A DNA stretch of 64,000 nucleotides from Ctena decussata (taxonomy: Eukaryota > Mollusca > Bivalvia > Lucinida > Lucinidae), in NCBI GenBank assembly GCA_963989385.1, contig OZ022498.1, positions 103,525,298 to 103,589,297 of the forward strand, in the 5' to 3' direction. Of the stretch, positions 44,599-54,281 are shown piece by piece. Under the pieces are notes generated by a model. It was not told the origin of the DNA and ran no database searches. It saw only the letters and a program-made list of their open reading frames with translations. A program made the translations under genes and the position numbers. Position 1 is the first letter of the stretch. Each line of letters begins with the position of its first letter.

Positions 44599-45037
44599 AA
44601 TAATGATGATTAGTCTTAAGTGACTGGCATTGTTCACAAATCGGGCAGTTATGGTATTAACGACCCGTGAGCAATTAAAGATTAGCAGGTGGTTATTGCT
44701 TTTTTCTATTATAGTTATCATTACTATTATTATTATTATTCAAAGGAAATGTTCAGTATCTCATTATTTAGATATTAGTCTTTTTCTTTCGCCAAACTTT
44801 ATTTCCACATTCTTCAATCTAAAAAATGTTTTCCTCAATATTTACCATATATAATTATGCAATGCACTTTTTCGGGCGCTTTAATGTCTTAGACGACTGT
44901 CCGCTTGCCCTATCAGGATATATTTAAGGTGAACGGGTTAACTTTCAGGATAAGCAACTCTAGCATTTTCCTTTTTCCTCTCTTTTTAATGAATGTCTAT
45001 TTCCCCGTGGCGGAGGGTGGGGGCGATGGTACTGTGT

Positions 45038-45213
45038 AACCTCCAGTACATGGCGTCCTAATTATTTAAATAAAAGTAGTAAAGCAAGGGCTTGTTATAC
45101 ATGCGGTAGGTGCGGATAGGGTTGTTGGATACCTTTTCTGTCCCTCTCTCTGGGAGATGGCCCGCTATAGACTGAAATACTGTCTCAAAGGGCTTTTAAC
45201 CCAAACCAACCAA
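45038..45213 (+). repeat. Dispersed SINE-like repeat, copy 2
   Basis: Aligns with 1890-2108 through GGTAGGTGCGGAT, TATAGACTGAAATACTGTCT and the final CCCAAACCAACCAA. Lies between the two paralogous genes. Confidence 0.55.
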
Positions 45214-45808
45214 TGTTCTATTCTGTTCCAAAAGAAAAGAATTTGCTCCTATAGGAGGATTTCCCCGATTTTGTAAGGGGTTCTGTGCCCTGTGAAGCAA
45301 ACATGAAGTCACTAAAATTGATTCCGTTTATCCCGTTTATAAAATTGGCGGAAAGAGCATGGAGGTGTATCCATTCACTTTAAGTTCTGGCTGGCTGGGT
45401 GGCAAAAAGTACTTTCTTAAAAGTGTTGTCCGCCAGGAGCAGTCTGCTTGGAGCTACATCGATTGTTTGTATATGTCTGTCCCAATCATTTTTTGGTTTT
45501 GCAATAATACTTAGGCCTTGCAAAGCAGCAAAGTTTAGGCACGAATCATGGCAGACATTTTCAGACTGGGTTTCCCTTAATAGCGGATACGCGACTAAAA
45601 GAAATGAAAATGCCGATTTATTTTATGCGAATCAGAAAAAAAAAAGAGAAAAAATATAGGGAAAAGTTGCTTTTTTCGACATGGCAAGGAATCGGAAAGT
45701 AACGTATATCCCACAAACTTACTAGGAATCAAAGACAACCAACAAGCCACGTATAAGAAATGCTTGATTTCATTAGGAAAAGAATACAACAACCGAAAAG
45801 GAAATGCC

Positions 45809-46132
45809 TCAGCTGTCTTTTTCCAAATAAAACACGGAATTGAATGACTTGAGAATAATTATTTGTTTCAGGAAATCTGAAGTTTCTGTTGAAAGAATTC
45901 CAGTTTGTAATGTCTTTAAACAATTGGTGGAGCATGGCATACACTGTTTGCCATGCTCCGAAACCAATGATGTTATACTGTCTGTGTTAATTTCACCATT
46001 ATCATTTACAATTTCCATCGGAATTTCTCTCTTTCTATTATCCCTTACCCCTGCTCTACCTATTGTCTTCCAAAAATCGTTTGGATTATTTTCAGCATTA
46101 CTTATCATTTCATTCTGCATTTCTGCATTCAT
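45809..46132 (-). pseudogene. LINE fragment (linker before reverse transcriptase)
   Basis: The open minus-strand frame reads ENNPNDFWKTIGRAGV...IPMEIVNDNGEINTDSITSL. This N-rich FWK.I pattern is typical of the region between endonuclease and RT in non-LTR retrotransposons. No RT motifs follow before the frame ends. A 26-31-bp palindrome (GGAGCATGGC...GCCATGCTCC) sits inside. It is an isolated remnant between the two paralogous genes. Confidence 0.6.
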
Positions 46133-46360
46133 TCTATTATATATCTGTTACAATAGCAACTAAGAGTTCAAATTGATGTCCACAAGACATCTAAGAGATG
46201 TCATTCTGTCAAGTTACAAGGCACAATATAAATTCAATAACCTACAATCATATCATATCTGCAATGCTACTGCGACTACGTAATGCTGCTTAAGAAATCC
46301 AAGTCGATCAATGCACAATAAAGAAAGCCCTGTGTCCATGTTACCGAAATATTGAAAAAG

Positions 46361-46392
<32 letters not shown>

Positions 46393-47216
46393 CAGTCAAG
46401 GAGAAAGGAACTGGAAAAAAACGAACTGTCTCCTATTTAACATATTCGATATGAAGAGGATTTAGACAGCAATGCATATATAATATGTAGCAGTGCTACT
46501 GAGAACTCTGACGTGTGCAAAGGATATGTGATTTATTAATCTATAATTCATTTAATTTTCGTCCATGTCAGAAAAACGCATGTACCGCATTGCAACTAAG
46601 AAACAACTTTGTTGAACGCACACTATAACAATGGTCTATTTTCATGTAACTCGAGTAAGAGGGAATGGGGAAAAAAGCAAAAAAAAAAATGGAAAATTAA
46701 AAAGGATTGAGAAGAAAAATAAGGAAAGAGGAAACAATTTTGCAATCATCCTTGCTCTTTCCGTTCCGTTCATTAATTTCAGAAAGTTGACTTTTCCTAC
46801 TCGAAATAATTTTTACATAGCAATTATTTTAGCTGTCTTTCTTCTTCTTATTATTATTATATCATTGTTCAAAATATACATAGACACAAGAGTAATGATA
46901 CCATATTGCGTTGGCAAACGGCAAACGCATATCTGCCTAATCAGTCTTTATATAGAAGAATAGGAACAGTGTGGATTTAAAATTATACGAGTAATTTGTG
47001 CAGAAAAAATAATCATCATCAATAAGAAATATGATCTTATTTTTATTAATAATTTATTCACTAACTGATATTAATATTAATGTCATTATTATTATTATTA
47101 AAAACAATAAATTGTGCAAACTTCCTATTTGTCGCATATAGGTGGTCATGTTTCATTAACCCTCAGTGTTCTTTTGAACAGTGTTATGTCAGCTAATTAG
47201 GAGAGTAACGACGCAT
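46133..47216. other. Intergenic, AT-rich, with poly-A run
   Basis: An A run of 27 at 46366-46392 and (TTA/ATT)n stretches near 46850 and 47080. No gene recognised. Confidence 0.5.
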
Positions 47217-47262
47217 GACATGCGACACAGTTGACAGAGAGATTTGTGCTCAGTCATGCAAA
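47217..47262 (+). promoter_or_regulatory. Upstream promoter module with octamer, plus-strand gene
   Basis: GACATGCGACA (47217-47227), a 16-base gap, then TTGTGCTCAGTCATGCAAA (47244-47262) continuing to a full octamer ATGCAAAT at 47256-47263. It is 83 bases upstream of the TATA box. It matches the module of the minus-strand paralog with one mismatch in 30 positions and identical spacing. Confidence 0.7.
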
Positions 47263-47320
47263 TTAATGGGTGTCACAGTAAGACACAAACAGAATGGCAG
47301 ACAAGACAGACAATACAGTT

Positions 47321-47379
47321 AAACATGTCTATATTTCACAAACCATATAAAAAGCGTTTCAAGGGAGAGACGACATTCA
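47321..47379 (+). promoter_or_regulatory. Core promoter of the plus-strand gene
   Basis: AAACATGTCTATATT (47321-47335), TATAAAAAG (47346-47354) and, 28 bases after the TATA start, CATTCA (47374-47379), which fits the histone cap-site pattern YCATTCR except at its first base. This implies a leader of about 45 bases before the ATG at 47419. Confidence 0.7.
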
Positions 47380-47418
47380 ACAGCCTCAACATTTGGAAAA
47401 TACCCGTCAGTATCTACC

Positions 47419-47751
47419 ATGGAACCAGAATTCTGCTCCGACATTTCTCGGGCCAAGTTATCCGCCCTTCACCGATTCCAGACGAAGTTCCGCCAGGCCT
47501 GTTACCAGATCGGCATTCTGAACAAACAACTTGACGACATGAAGGAGCGCTACAGCAAAGCCAAGAAGGACAACTTCCGCGGTTTCCGCTACAACCTGCG
47601 ACTGAAACTGGCCGTGATAGAGGGTGTGAGGAACATGTACTATGACTACGCCTACATGAAAGCTGAGAAAGTTGCTAAACTACGCTATGAACTGTTCGGA
47701 CAAACCATCAACATCGTAGCGTCTGATTCTGAGACGGACGGGGAGGAATGA
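47419..47751 (+). CDS. Small basic helical protein with histone-type mRNA 3' end (paralog 2)
   Basis: Intronless 110-aa ORF with a strong start context (ACCATGG). The N-terminus MEPEFCSDISRAKLSA differs from paralog 1. The conserved part is KFRQACYQIGILNKQLDDMK, ERYSKAKKDNFRGFRYNLRL, KLAVIEGVRNMYYDYAYMKA, ending VASDSETDGEE. Counting residues gives about 20 K/R against 16 D/E, so it is mildly basic with an acidic tail. Function is unknown and I recognise no domain. The conserved coding part with changed wobble bases, conserved promoter and 3' end argue that both copies are functional. It is transcribed away from paralog 1, with about 3 kb of partly transposon-derived DNA between. Confidence 0.87.
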   Translation: MEPEFCSDISRAKLSALHRFQTKFRQACYQIGILNKQLDDMKERYSKAKKDNFRGFRYNLRLKLAVIEGVRNMYYDYAYMKAEKVAKLRYELFGQTINIVASDSETDGEE

Positions 47752-47787
47752 GTATGGATGACTCTTGTCATCAAATATCACGAATAT

Positions 47788-47826
47788 GGTTCTTTTTAGA
47801 ACCACACACATTCCTAGAAAGAATTG
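47788..47826 (+). terminator. Histone-type 3' stem-loop and downstream element of the plus-strand gene
   Basis: GGTTCT-TTTT-AGAACC (47788-47803) fits the histone consensus GGYYYT-TYTN-ARRRCC at every position. It starts 37 bases after the stop and is followed by ACACACA and then AGAAAGAATTG starting 12 bases past the stem, the place and type of the U7-pairing histone downstream element. No AATAAA lies between stop and stem-loop. Confidence 0.85.
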
Positions 47827-48319
47827 TCTGCATGATTTGTTGCTGTGGAAATGCTTCTAAAGAGTCCACGTCTCAGTCTGCACTGTTTTAGCGGGATATG
47901 CAGGGGCATAGCCCTAATTCATCGTTAAAGCAAACACGTTTTTGAGATAAATATCTGGATGCAAACCTCTAAGGGAGATTACTCTAATACGGAAAATATG
48001 TCCCTTCCGCCATTTTCACAAAGAAGAACAATTTCTCTGTGACTTCCTTTTATTTTTAACTTCCTTGGATAAGGAATTCTTTCTAAAATAAAGCCGACTC
48101 TTAAAGGAAAGACATTTCGCCTCGGTTTGCTCGAACAGGAACAATTGTTTTCCTTTAAGAATTGACCCCTATTGAGAAAGGAGGCAAAAATGCAGAGTTT
48201 GAGTTTCCCTTTTAACTCGAGCACCTGTGGATATGAAACTATGTTGAAGCCTGTGCCTCAATGTATTCTTCTAGTTACATCCCTACAACCCTGATCTGTA
48301 GAGTTATGCTTAGCATAAC
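47827..48319. other. No recognisable feature
   Basis: Intergenic DNA after the stem-loop gene. Nothing is supported beyond short inverted segments near 48030-48180. Confidence 0.4.
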
Positions 48320-48557
48320 TGAGCCGCGACATGAGAAAACAAACAATGTGGTTATGCGCCCAGCGTAGACTCTGATAAGCCTGGGCATCCGCCCAGTCTG
48401 TTCAGAGTCTTCGCTGTCCGCATAGAGGTAGCTTAGACCCTTAGCTAGCCTTTAAGCGCTTAGAGAAGAGTCTGATCATACTGGGTGGATGCCCAGGCTG
48501 ATCTGAGTCTGCAGTATGCGCACAACCACTTTGTTGGTTTTCTTGTGTCGCGGCTCA
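48320..48557. mobile_element. GAGCCGCGAC foldback MITE, copy J
   Basis: TGAGCCGCGACATGAGAAAA to TTTTCTTGTGTCGCGGCTCA with GGTAGCTTAGACCCTTAGC at the centre. 238 bp, the same length as copies A, D and H. Confidence 0.85.
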
Positions 48558-48606
48558 ATTATTACCTTCGTTTACATAAACATTGAACAACAACGAGACG
48601 AGCATA

Positions 48607-48842
48607 CCGCGTTTATTTAGTTATAAGATGGGGCCTTTTGCCCCCCCCCCTCCCGCCCCCCCCCCCCCCCCCCCCCCCAAAAAAAAATCCCCAAATATGT
48701 TAATACGTTGTATGTTAATTCTGCAAAAGCATTTTTCCACAAACTAAAAAAAACATCTAGAACATCTTGTAAGACGGGTCTAGATTTCTGGGCTGTTTTG
48801 AAGGGAAATCGTTTAAAAGCCAACTAATTACGACATCTTTCG
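48607..48842. mobile_element. TCTAGATC hairpin MITE, fourth copy, with poly-C run
   Basis: ACCGCGTTTATTTAGTTATA opens as in 35034. ACATCTAGA...CTTGTAAGACGGGTCTAG and TTTCTGGGCTGTTTTGAAGG follow. An expanded C tract (48641-48678, one T and one G) lies where other copies have the first arm. Confidence 0.5.
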
Positions 48843-49248
48843 AGCCGGCCGCCCTTATTCCAGGAGGTTCCCTTAGTAGGTGAAAACATGGTACTTGTGG
48901 TGTACCATTACTGAGCCGCGCCAATACCTAACAGTGACCGGGTAACTTTCATGGTAGCAGCTCTACCATTATCATTTTGTCGTCTTTCTAAATGAGTCAA
49001 GTCTGAAGGAAAGAAGTACCCGGCATCCCCCCCCACACACACACACAGCCACCCAAATAGGAGGTATTTCTTTCTTTGAATCGCAGATCTCATTTTTGAA
49101 GGATTTTGTCGTCCAGAGAGAAAACAGATAGTCTAAAAGGGCCAAACCACCCCTTCTATGTTTTGTAATACAAGACAAGAAGACGTCTAAATAATAATAA
49201 AAGTCAAGGAATCTTCGACTCTTAGCATCTTACTAATTTTTTGTCGAT

Positions 49249-49539
49249 CACTTCAAAGAACTTTTTTCTAGGGATAATATATTTGTAAATGACGACATTG
49301 AAACCGAGCTACATAATGAAGAATTTAACTTTAATTCTATTGAACAGCTAGACTGCCCGTTTAGTATACAGGAAATTGAACATTGTCAAGCTGTTTGTTG
49401 TTTAAAAAGGGGTAAAAGCGCGGGTGAAGACTTACTGATTCCGGAAATATTCATTGAAACCAAAAATATTCTGTCGCCGGTTTTATGCAGACTCTTTAAT
49501 TTTATGTTCGAGAAAGCTATCTACCCCGAAAGTTTCTTG
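49249..49539 (+). pseudogene. LINE reverse transcriptase fragment
   Basis: An open frame without a start reads HFKELFSRDNIFVND..., LKRGKSAGEDLLIPEIF, VLCRLFNFMFEKAIYPESF. This is the beginning of an RT domain (K.GKS.G.D...E, then LFN..). It breaks off before the catalytic motifs. Confidence 0.65.
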
Positions 49540-50118
49540 AGGTTTTTCTACACTCTTGGAAAGCAAACAAATATGACGTTCCCATCTGCATTTAGAGGGG
49601 TCTCTTCCTGAAGGGATTATGTGATAGGCGGGGACGCGGGTCACGCACTGAAACCGATTTCGTCTATCTGCGGCCATTAACAGTTATTTTCCATCAAAAG
49701 TCATGGATGTTATTACATGACTTTTCAATGTTATAAATGTTTTCCTCCGTATTTTATATTGGTCTATGTATTTCAATCTATTTTTTCCCCTTTTATACTT
49801 CTCTGTTTCGTTTTCTGTAGAGAGGGTGTATGCGCAGCAGCTGGTCACATTTACCACAGAAACTGTTACCTGGGAATGGTTTGGTATGCTAGTGACTGAC
49901 ATGTTTCTCTTGTTGATGACAGAAATAACATGATAAGCTACAATAATAGGAGCATGTGTCGAGTCACTATCATGCCAGTGTACCGTCGTGCGTGCAGATT
50001 TTCACTACTTATACATGTTATGGTCTTTTATATCATTTATCACCATTTTCCTTCTAGCTACTCGGTCCTGATGTCAGCTAAAGATACTGCTTTATTGGCA
50101 CAAAAGGCAACTTCCTGA

Positions 50119-53100
50119 AACACACGTGAAACGTCATGTAACTGTATAAAACTACGTAGGAACATTACTTTTGCGCTAAATCTTTCCTTCTGTTTCGCAA
50201 TTACTCTAATATTAGCGTGGTTGTTCATGCTCCTTCTGATTCTGTCTGGTAATGTACACCCAAACCCAGGTCCATTGTCAGAAACATCTAGCAGTAGTAG
50301 CTCTGACTCTTCAATTAACTTGTCAACCTCAATTTTAAACACTCTTGATGTTAGCCACCACTTATCTTTCGTGCATTATAATGTACAAAGTATTCTTACT
50401 AAACTCGATATTCTACAAACCGAATTGTTTGAATTCGACATCTTAGCCTTCTCGGAAACCTGGCTCAGCCCTACAACACATACTGATGACCTTAATTTTC
50501 CTTCCTATAATATTGAACGTAGGGACAGGGTCGGTGACAGATATGGAGGCTTGCTTATATATATTAAAGAGGGGCTACATTACAGGCGTAGGCAAGATCT
50601 AGAGCCACTACATACTGAATGCATGTGGATTGAAGTCTCAAATTGTCATAAACATATATTGTTTGGACTTTTTTACAGGCCTCCAAATGCTGACTCTATC
50701 TATTATTCATCTATAGAAAATTCTTTGAATCTTGCTGTTGACACGGGTATACTAGACATAATTATTACAGGTGACTTTAATTTCAACTTATTAAATCAAC
50801 AAACCTCACGAAAGATTGAGTCATTCTGTGATCAATTTGCATTGTACCAGTCTATAGATGAACCTACTCACTTCACAGAAACTTCTTCTTCTCTCCTTGA
50901 TATCATACTTGTTAGCAACAAACATCACCTTTTACTTAGTGGAGTAGCAGACCCCTTTTTGAACCAAGAAGTAAGATACCACTGTCCTGTCTACGGTATT
51001 TTCAAATTCTCTAAACCTAAACTAAAATCGTTTACAAGACACATATGGAAATACGATCAAGGAAATTATGACTTGCTACGAACAAAAGCAGCATCCACAG
51101 ACTGGACATCTTTACAGGACAACGACATCAGCAAGCACGCAGAAAACATAACGTCTCATATAATTTCAATAGCAAAACAATGTATACCAAATAAAACCAT
51201 CAGGATAAGGCCATCCGATCCTCCTTGGATAACTTCTTACATTAAACACTATATAAGGAAACGAAAACGAGCATATAGGCAAGCTAAACGTACTAACTCT
51301 TCTATCAAGTGGACAAAGTTTCGAAAACTGCGTAACAAAGTTGTAGCACTAATTCGTGATTCTAAAAGCTCCTTCTATGACGGAATTGCAAACAAATTAA
51401 AATCTAGTAACCTTTCATCTAGAGACTGGTGGTCCATACTTAAGAAAGTTATTTCACCGAACTCCAACTCAGCTATTCCTCCACTTGAAAGTAATGGTAG
51501 TATATATAACGATGAACTAGATAAAGCTAACATACTCAACCAGTTCTTTCAAAGCCATAATTACCTTAATGAACAAAATGCTACTCTTCCGGACTTAATC
51601 CCTTATGAAATTAATTCCAGTCTTAACTCTATTAACCTCACTCCTACTGATGTTCTATCTATCCTCAACCACCTACCACTTGGTAAAGCAACGGGACCAA
51701 ATGGTTTAAGTAATCGAATACTCAAAGAATTGGCAACAGAACTTTCTGAGCCGCTGTGCTCCCTCTATAACCTATCTCTAAGAACTGGTATAGTCCCTTC
51801 TTCATATAAAATGGGAAATGTTTGTTCAGTCTTCAAAAAGGATGACCCGTCTCTCCCTAGCAACTACCGTCCAATAACCTTGCTGAACTCAGAAGATAAA
51901 GTTTTTGAGAGACTTGTCTTCAAATATTTATATAACCACCTACATGACAATCATATTCTTACTCCACTACAGTCTGGTTTTATACCAGGTGACTCAACAG
52001 TGAATCAACTTACCTACCTGTATAACACATTCTGTCATGCACTGGATTCTGGAAAAGAGGTTCGTGTCGTTTTTTGTGACATTTCTAAAGCCTTTGACCG
52101 CGTTTGGCACGGCGGTCTTATTCACAAGCTCAGGTCAGCTGGAGTCACTGGTAAAATTCTTGAATGGTTTAAGAGTTATCTTACTGATAGACAACAACGG
52201 GTTGTCCTTCCTGGAGCTTCATCTGATTGGACTTACATTCGAGCTGGTGTCCCACAGGGGTCCGTACTTGGGCCCTTGCTATTTCTTCTTTATATCAACG
52301 ACATTGTCTGTGATATTGGAGCAAACATACGACTTTTTGCAGATGATACTAGCCTTTTTATTATTGTGGATAATTCAGTTACAGCAGCAGTAACTCTCAA
52401 CGCAGACCTTAATCGAATTTGTAACTGGGCGGATACTTGGCTAGTTTCTTTCAACCCGACTAAGACTGAATCGCTTCTTCTTTCTCGTAAACTAATCAGA
52501 CCTGTTCATCCTCCAATCTACATGCAAAATCAGCAAATTTCTGAAGTTGAAACCCATAAACATTTAGGCATATATATTTCAAATGACTGCACTTGGCATA
52601 CCCATATTGATTACATTAAAAATAAAGCTTGGAATAGGATACATATTATGAGAAAATTGAAATTCAAAATTGACAGGAAATCCTTAGAAATTATATATAC
52701 AACATTTATAAGACCAATTTTGGAATACGCCGACGTAATTTGGGATAATAATTGCACACAGTATGAAAAGCAAGAATTAGAAAAGATCCAAAATGAAGCT
52801 GCGCGAATAGCAACAGGAACCACTAAACTTATTTCTTTGGACAATCTTTACAGGGAAATTAACTGGGATTCGCTTGAAAAAAGACGTAAAGATCACAAAC
52901 TCATACTGTTCTACAAAATGCAAAGTAATATGGCACCTTCTTATCTATCCAACTTAATACCTCAAACGATTAGCAACATTTCTCACTATAACCTCAGAAA
53001 TTCCGACAACCTCCAGAATATAAATGCGAGGACATCTCAATATGCTAACTCATTTCTCCCATCAACTGTCAGAGAATGGAATAGCCTTCCTGCAGAGGTA

Positions 53101-54140
53101 GCTCAGTCTGACTCTTTAACAACTTTTAAAAATCATCTTAACAGAAACAGAGCATCTGTCCCTAAGCATTATTACACTGGTTCTAGACAATCCCAAATCC
53201 TGCATACACGTCTTCGCACAAATTGCAGTTCACTAAATAATGATTTATTTCTGAAAAATATTTCCAACTCACCTCTGTGTCACTGTGGAAGTATTGAAAA
53301 TACTGAACATTTCTTTTTGCAGTGTCCTTTCTATATTGAACAAAGAGCTGAACTCCTGGACTCTGTATCTCAATTTGGGGCAATATCTCTAAATTTGCTA
53401 CTTTATGGTGACCTTACTTTAACTTTTAACACAAATGTTATAATATTTGAAAGAGTACATAAATATATAAGAGACACCAAAAGTTTCTAACACAACAACA
53501 ATATATTTTGCCGTGCGACGGGTTACCATAAGTTAACAAGACAAATTAAATTTGCCAGTCTGCTGCTGCATTCCCCTCTCTGTTATTGTTTTTTTTTTCA
53601 TCTATGTTTACCTGTTTTCTTTTTCTTCTTTTTTCTTTCTCTTACAAAGATCTTTTCATCTATGTTACACTTCTATTATCAAAACGTTAAAGCTCAGTTA
53701 ATGTTTATATGACCTTTTCAGAGTGACACAATTAATTTGGTTAACAAACCAAACACCCATCCTTATACAGCTTTTATTACAGATGAAACATCTGCTTATT
53801 TTGATGTGTTCACAATACTTACCACTAATACATTAACAGAGCTTCTACTTTTTTTTCATGTATTTTATATATTTTCTTTCTCTCTCTTTATCTTTCTTAC
53901 TACTTTTGAATCTACATGTACTTACTTGAGCATCTACCACTGTACAGAACTACTATTCTGGAGTATTTCTTGAGCATATTTGTTTTCAAATTAGAAGATG
54001 TCTTTCGCCTTTCAGTTAACAAACTATATTTGTTAAGGAAAAGAACTAAATAAGTATTATTGCTTTCGTTCTGATCCTTAAGCTTGTATTGACGACATGT
54101 TGTACTTTGTCATGTTGATGAAATAAAATATGTTTAAACT
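50119..54140 (+). mobile_element. CR1/Jockey-like LINE, apparently intact second ORF
   Basis: Contains the endonuclease-RT ORF (50227-53490) and a T-rich 3' UTR. The frame is open from 50119, just after a TGA. Likely 3' end near 54140, after GAAATAAAATATG. There is no ORF1, so the 5' part may be truncated or the family may lack one. The next LINE starts right after. Confidence 0.7.
50227..53490 (+). CDS. Non-LTR retrotransposon endonuclease/reverse transcriptase polyprotein
   Basis: About 1087 aa from the first ATG. The N-terminus MLLLILSGNVHPNPGP has the NPGP end of 2A-like peptides, preceded by a hydrophobic run that continues upstream in frame. APE endonuclease (about 45-270): VHYNVQSI, FSETWLS, GDFNFN, HCPVYG. 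RT (about 470-760): GKATGPNGLSNRILKEL, NYRPITLLNSEDKVFERLV, FCDISKAFDRVWHGGL, GVPQGSVLGPLLFLLYINDI and the catalytic FADDTS. The C-terminus has a C-H-C zinc-type knuckle (LCHCGSIENTEHFFLQCPFY). No stop or frameshift, so it is potentially active or young. It copies its RNA into DNA at a nicked target (family knowledge). CR1/Jockey placement is by overall look only. Confidence 0.88.
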   Translation: MLLLILSGNVHPNPGPLSETSSSSSSDSSINLSTSILNTLDVSHHLSFVHYNVQSILTKLDILQTELFEFDILAFSETWLSPTTHTDDLNFPSYNIERRDRVGDRYGGLLIYIKEGLHYRRRQDLEPLHTECMWIEVSNCHKHILFGLFYRPPNADSIYYSSIENSLNLAVDTGILDIIITGDFNFNLLNQQTSRKIESFCDQFALYQSIDEPTHFTETSSSLLDIILVSNKHHLLLSGVADPFLNQEVRYHCPVYGIFKFSKPKLKSFTRHIWKYDQGNYDLLRTKAASTDWTSLQDNDISKHAENITSHIISIAKQCIPNKTIRIRPSDPPWITSYIKHYIRKRKRAYRQAKRTNSSIKWTKFRKLRNKVVALIRDSKSSFYDGIANKLKSSNLSSRDWWSILKKVISPNSNSAIPPLESNGSIYNDELDKANILNQFFQSHNYLNEQNATLPDLIPYEINSSLNSINLTPTDVLSILNHLPLGKATGPNGLSNRILKELATELSEPLCSLYNLSLRTGIVPSSYKMGNVCSVFKKDDPSLPSNYRPITLLNSEDKVFERLVFKYLYNHLHDNHILTPLQSGFIPGDSTVNQLTYLYNTFCHALDSGKEVRVVFCDISKAFDRVWHGGLIHKLRSAGVTGKILEWFKSYLTDRQQRVVLPGASSDWTYIRAGVPQGSVLGPLLFLLYINDIVCDIGANIRLFADDTSLFIIVDNSVTAAVTLNADLNRICNWADTWLVSFNPTKTESLLLSRKLIRPVHPPIYMQNQQISEVETHKHLGIYISNDCTWHTHIDYIKNKAWNRIHIMRKLKFKIDRKSLEIIYTTFIRPILEYADVIWDNNCTQYEKQELEKIQNEAARIATGTTKLISLDNLYREINWDSLEKRRKDHKLILFYKMQSNMAPSYLSNLIPQTISNISHYNLRNSDNLQNINARTSQYANSFLPSTVREWNSLPAEVAQSDSLTTFKNHLNRNRASVPKHYYTGSRQSQILHTRLRTNCSSLNNDLFLKNISNSPLCHCGSIENTEHFFLQCPFYIEQRAELLDSVSQFGAISLNLLLYGDLTLTFNTNVIIFERVHKYIRDTKSF

Positions 54141-54281
54141 AAAGTTTCTTGGCTGGTTGGGTGCGCGCGCAGCATGGCGACAAGACAAAGAAATTTAGCG
54201 AGCGCGAAAAAATTAGTGTTTTAATAGGAAACTGGACTAAAATCACATTAAAAATACGGACAAAGGTAATAATAATAAAAA

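Noticed and set aside
45840..46163. 107-aa plus-strand ORF
   Set aside because: Shadow of the minus-strand LINE fragment, which shows the recognisable protein pattern.
43994..47751. The two small genes as histones or histone variants
   Set aside because: No histone-fold or winged-helix pattern is recognisable; only the mRNA 3' end, promoter style and small basic character are histone-like.
48641..48678. Poly-C tract as a G-quadruplex regulatory site
   Set aside because: A single long C run inside a MITE is more simply a slippage expansion, and could also be an assembly error.
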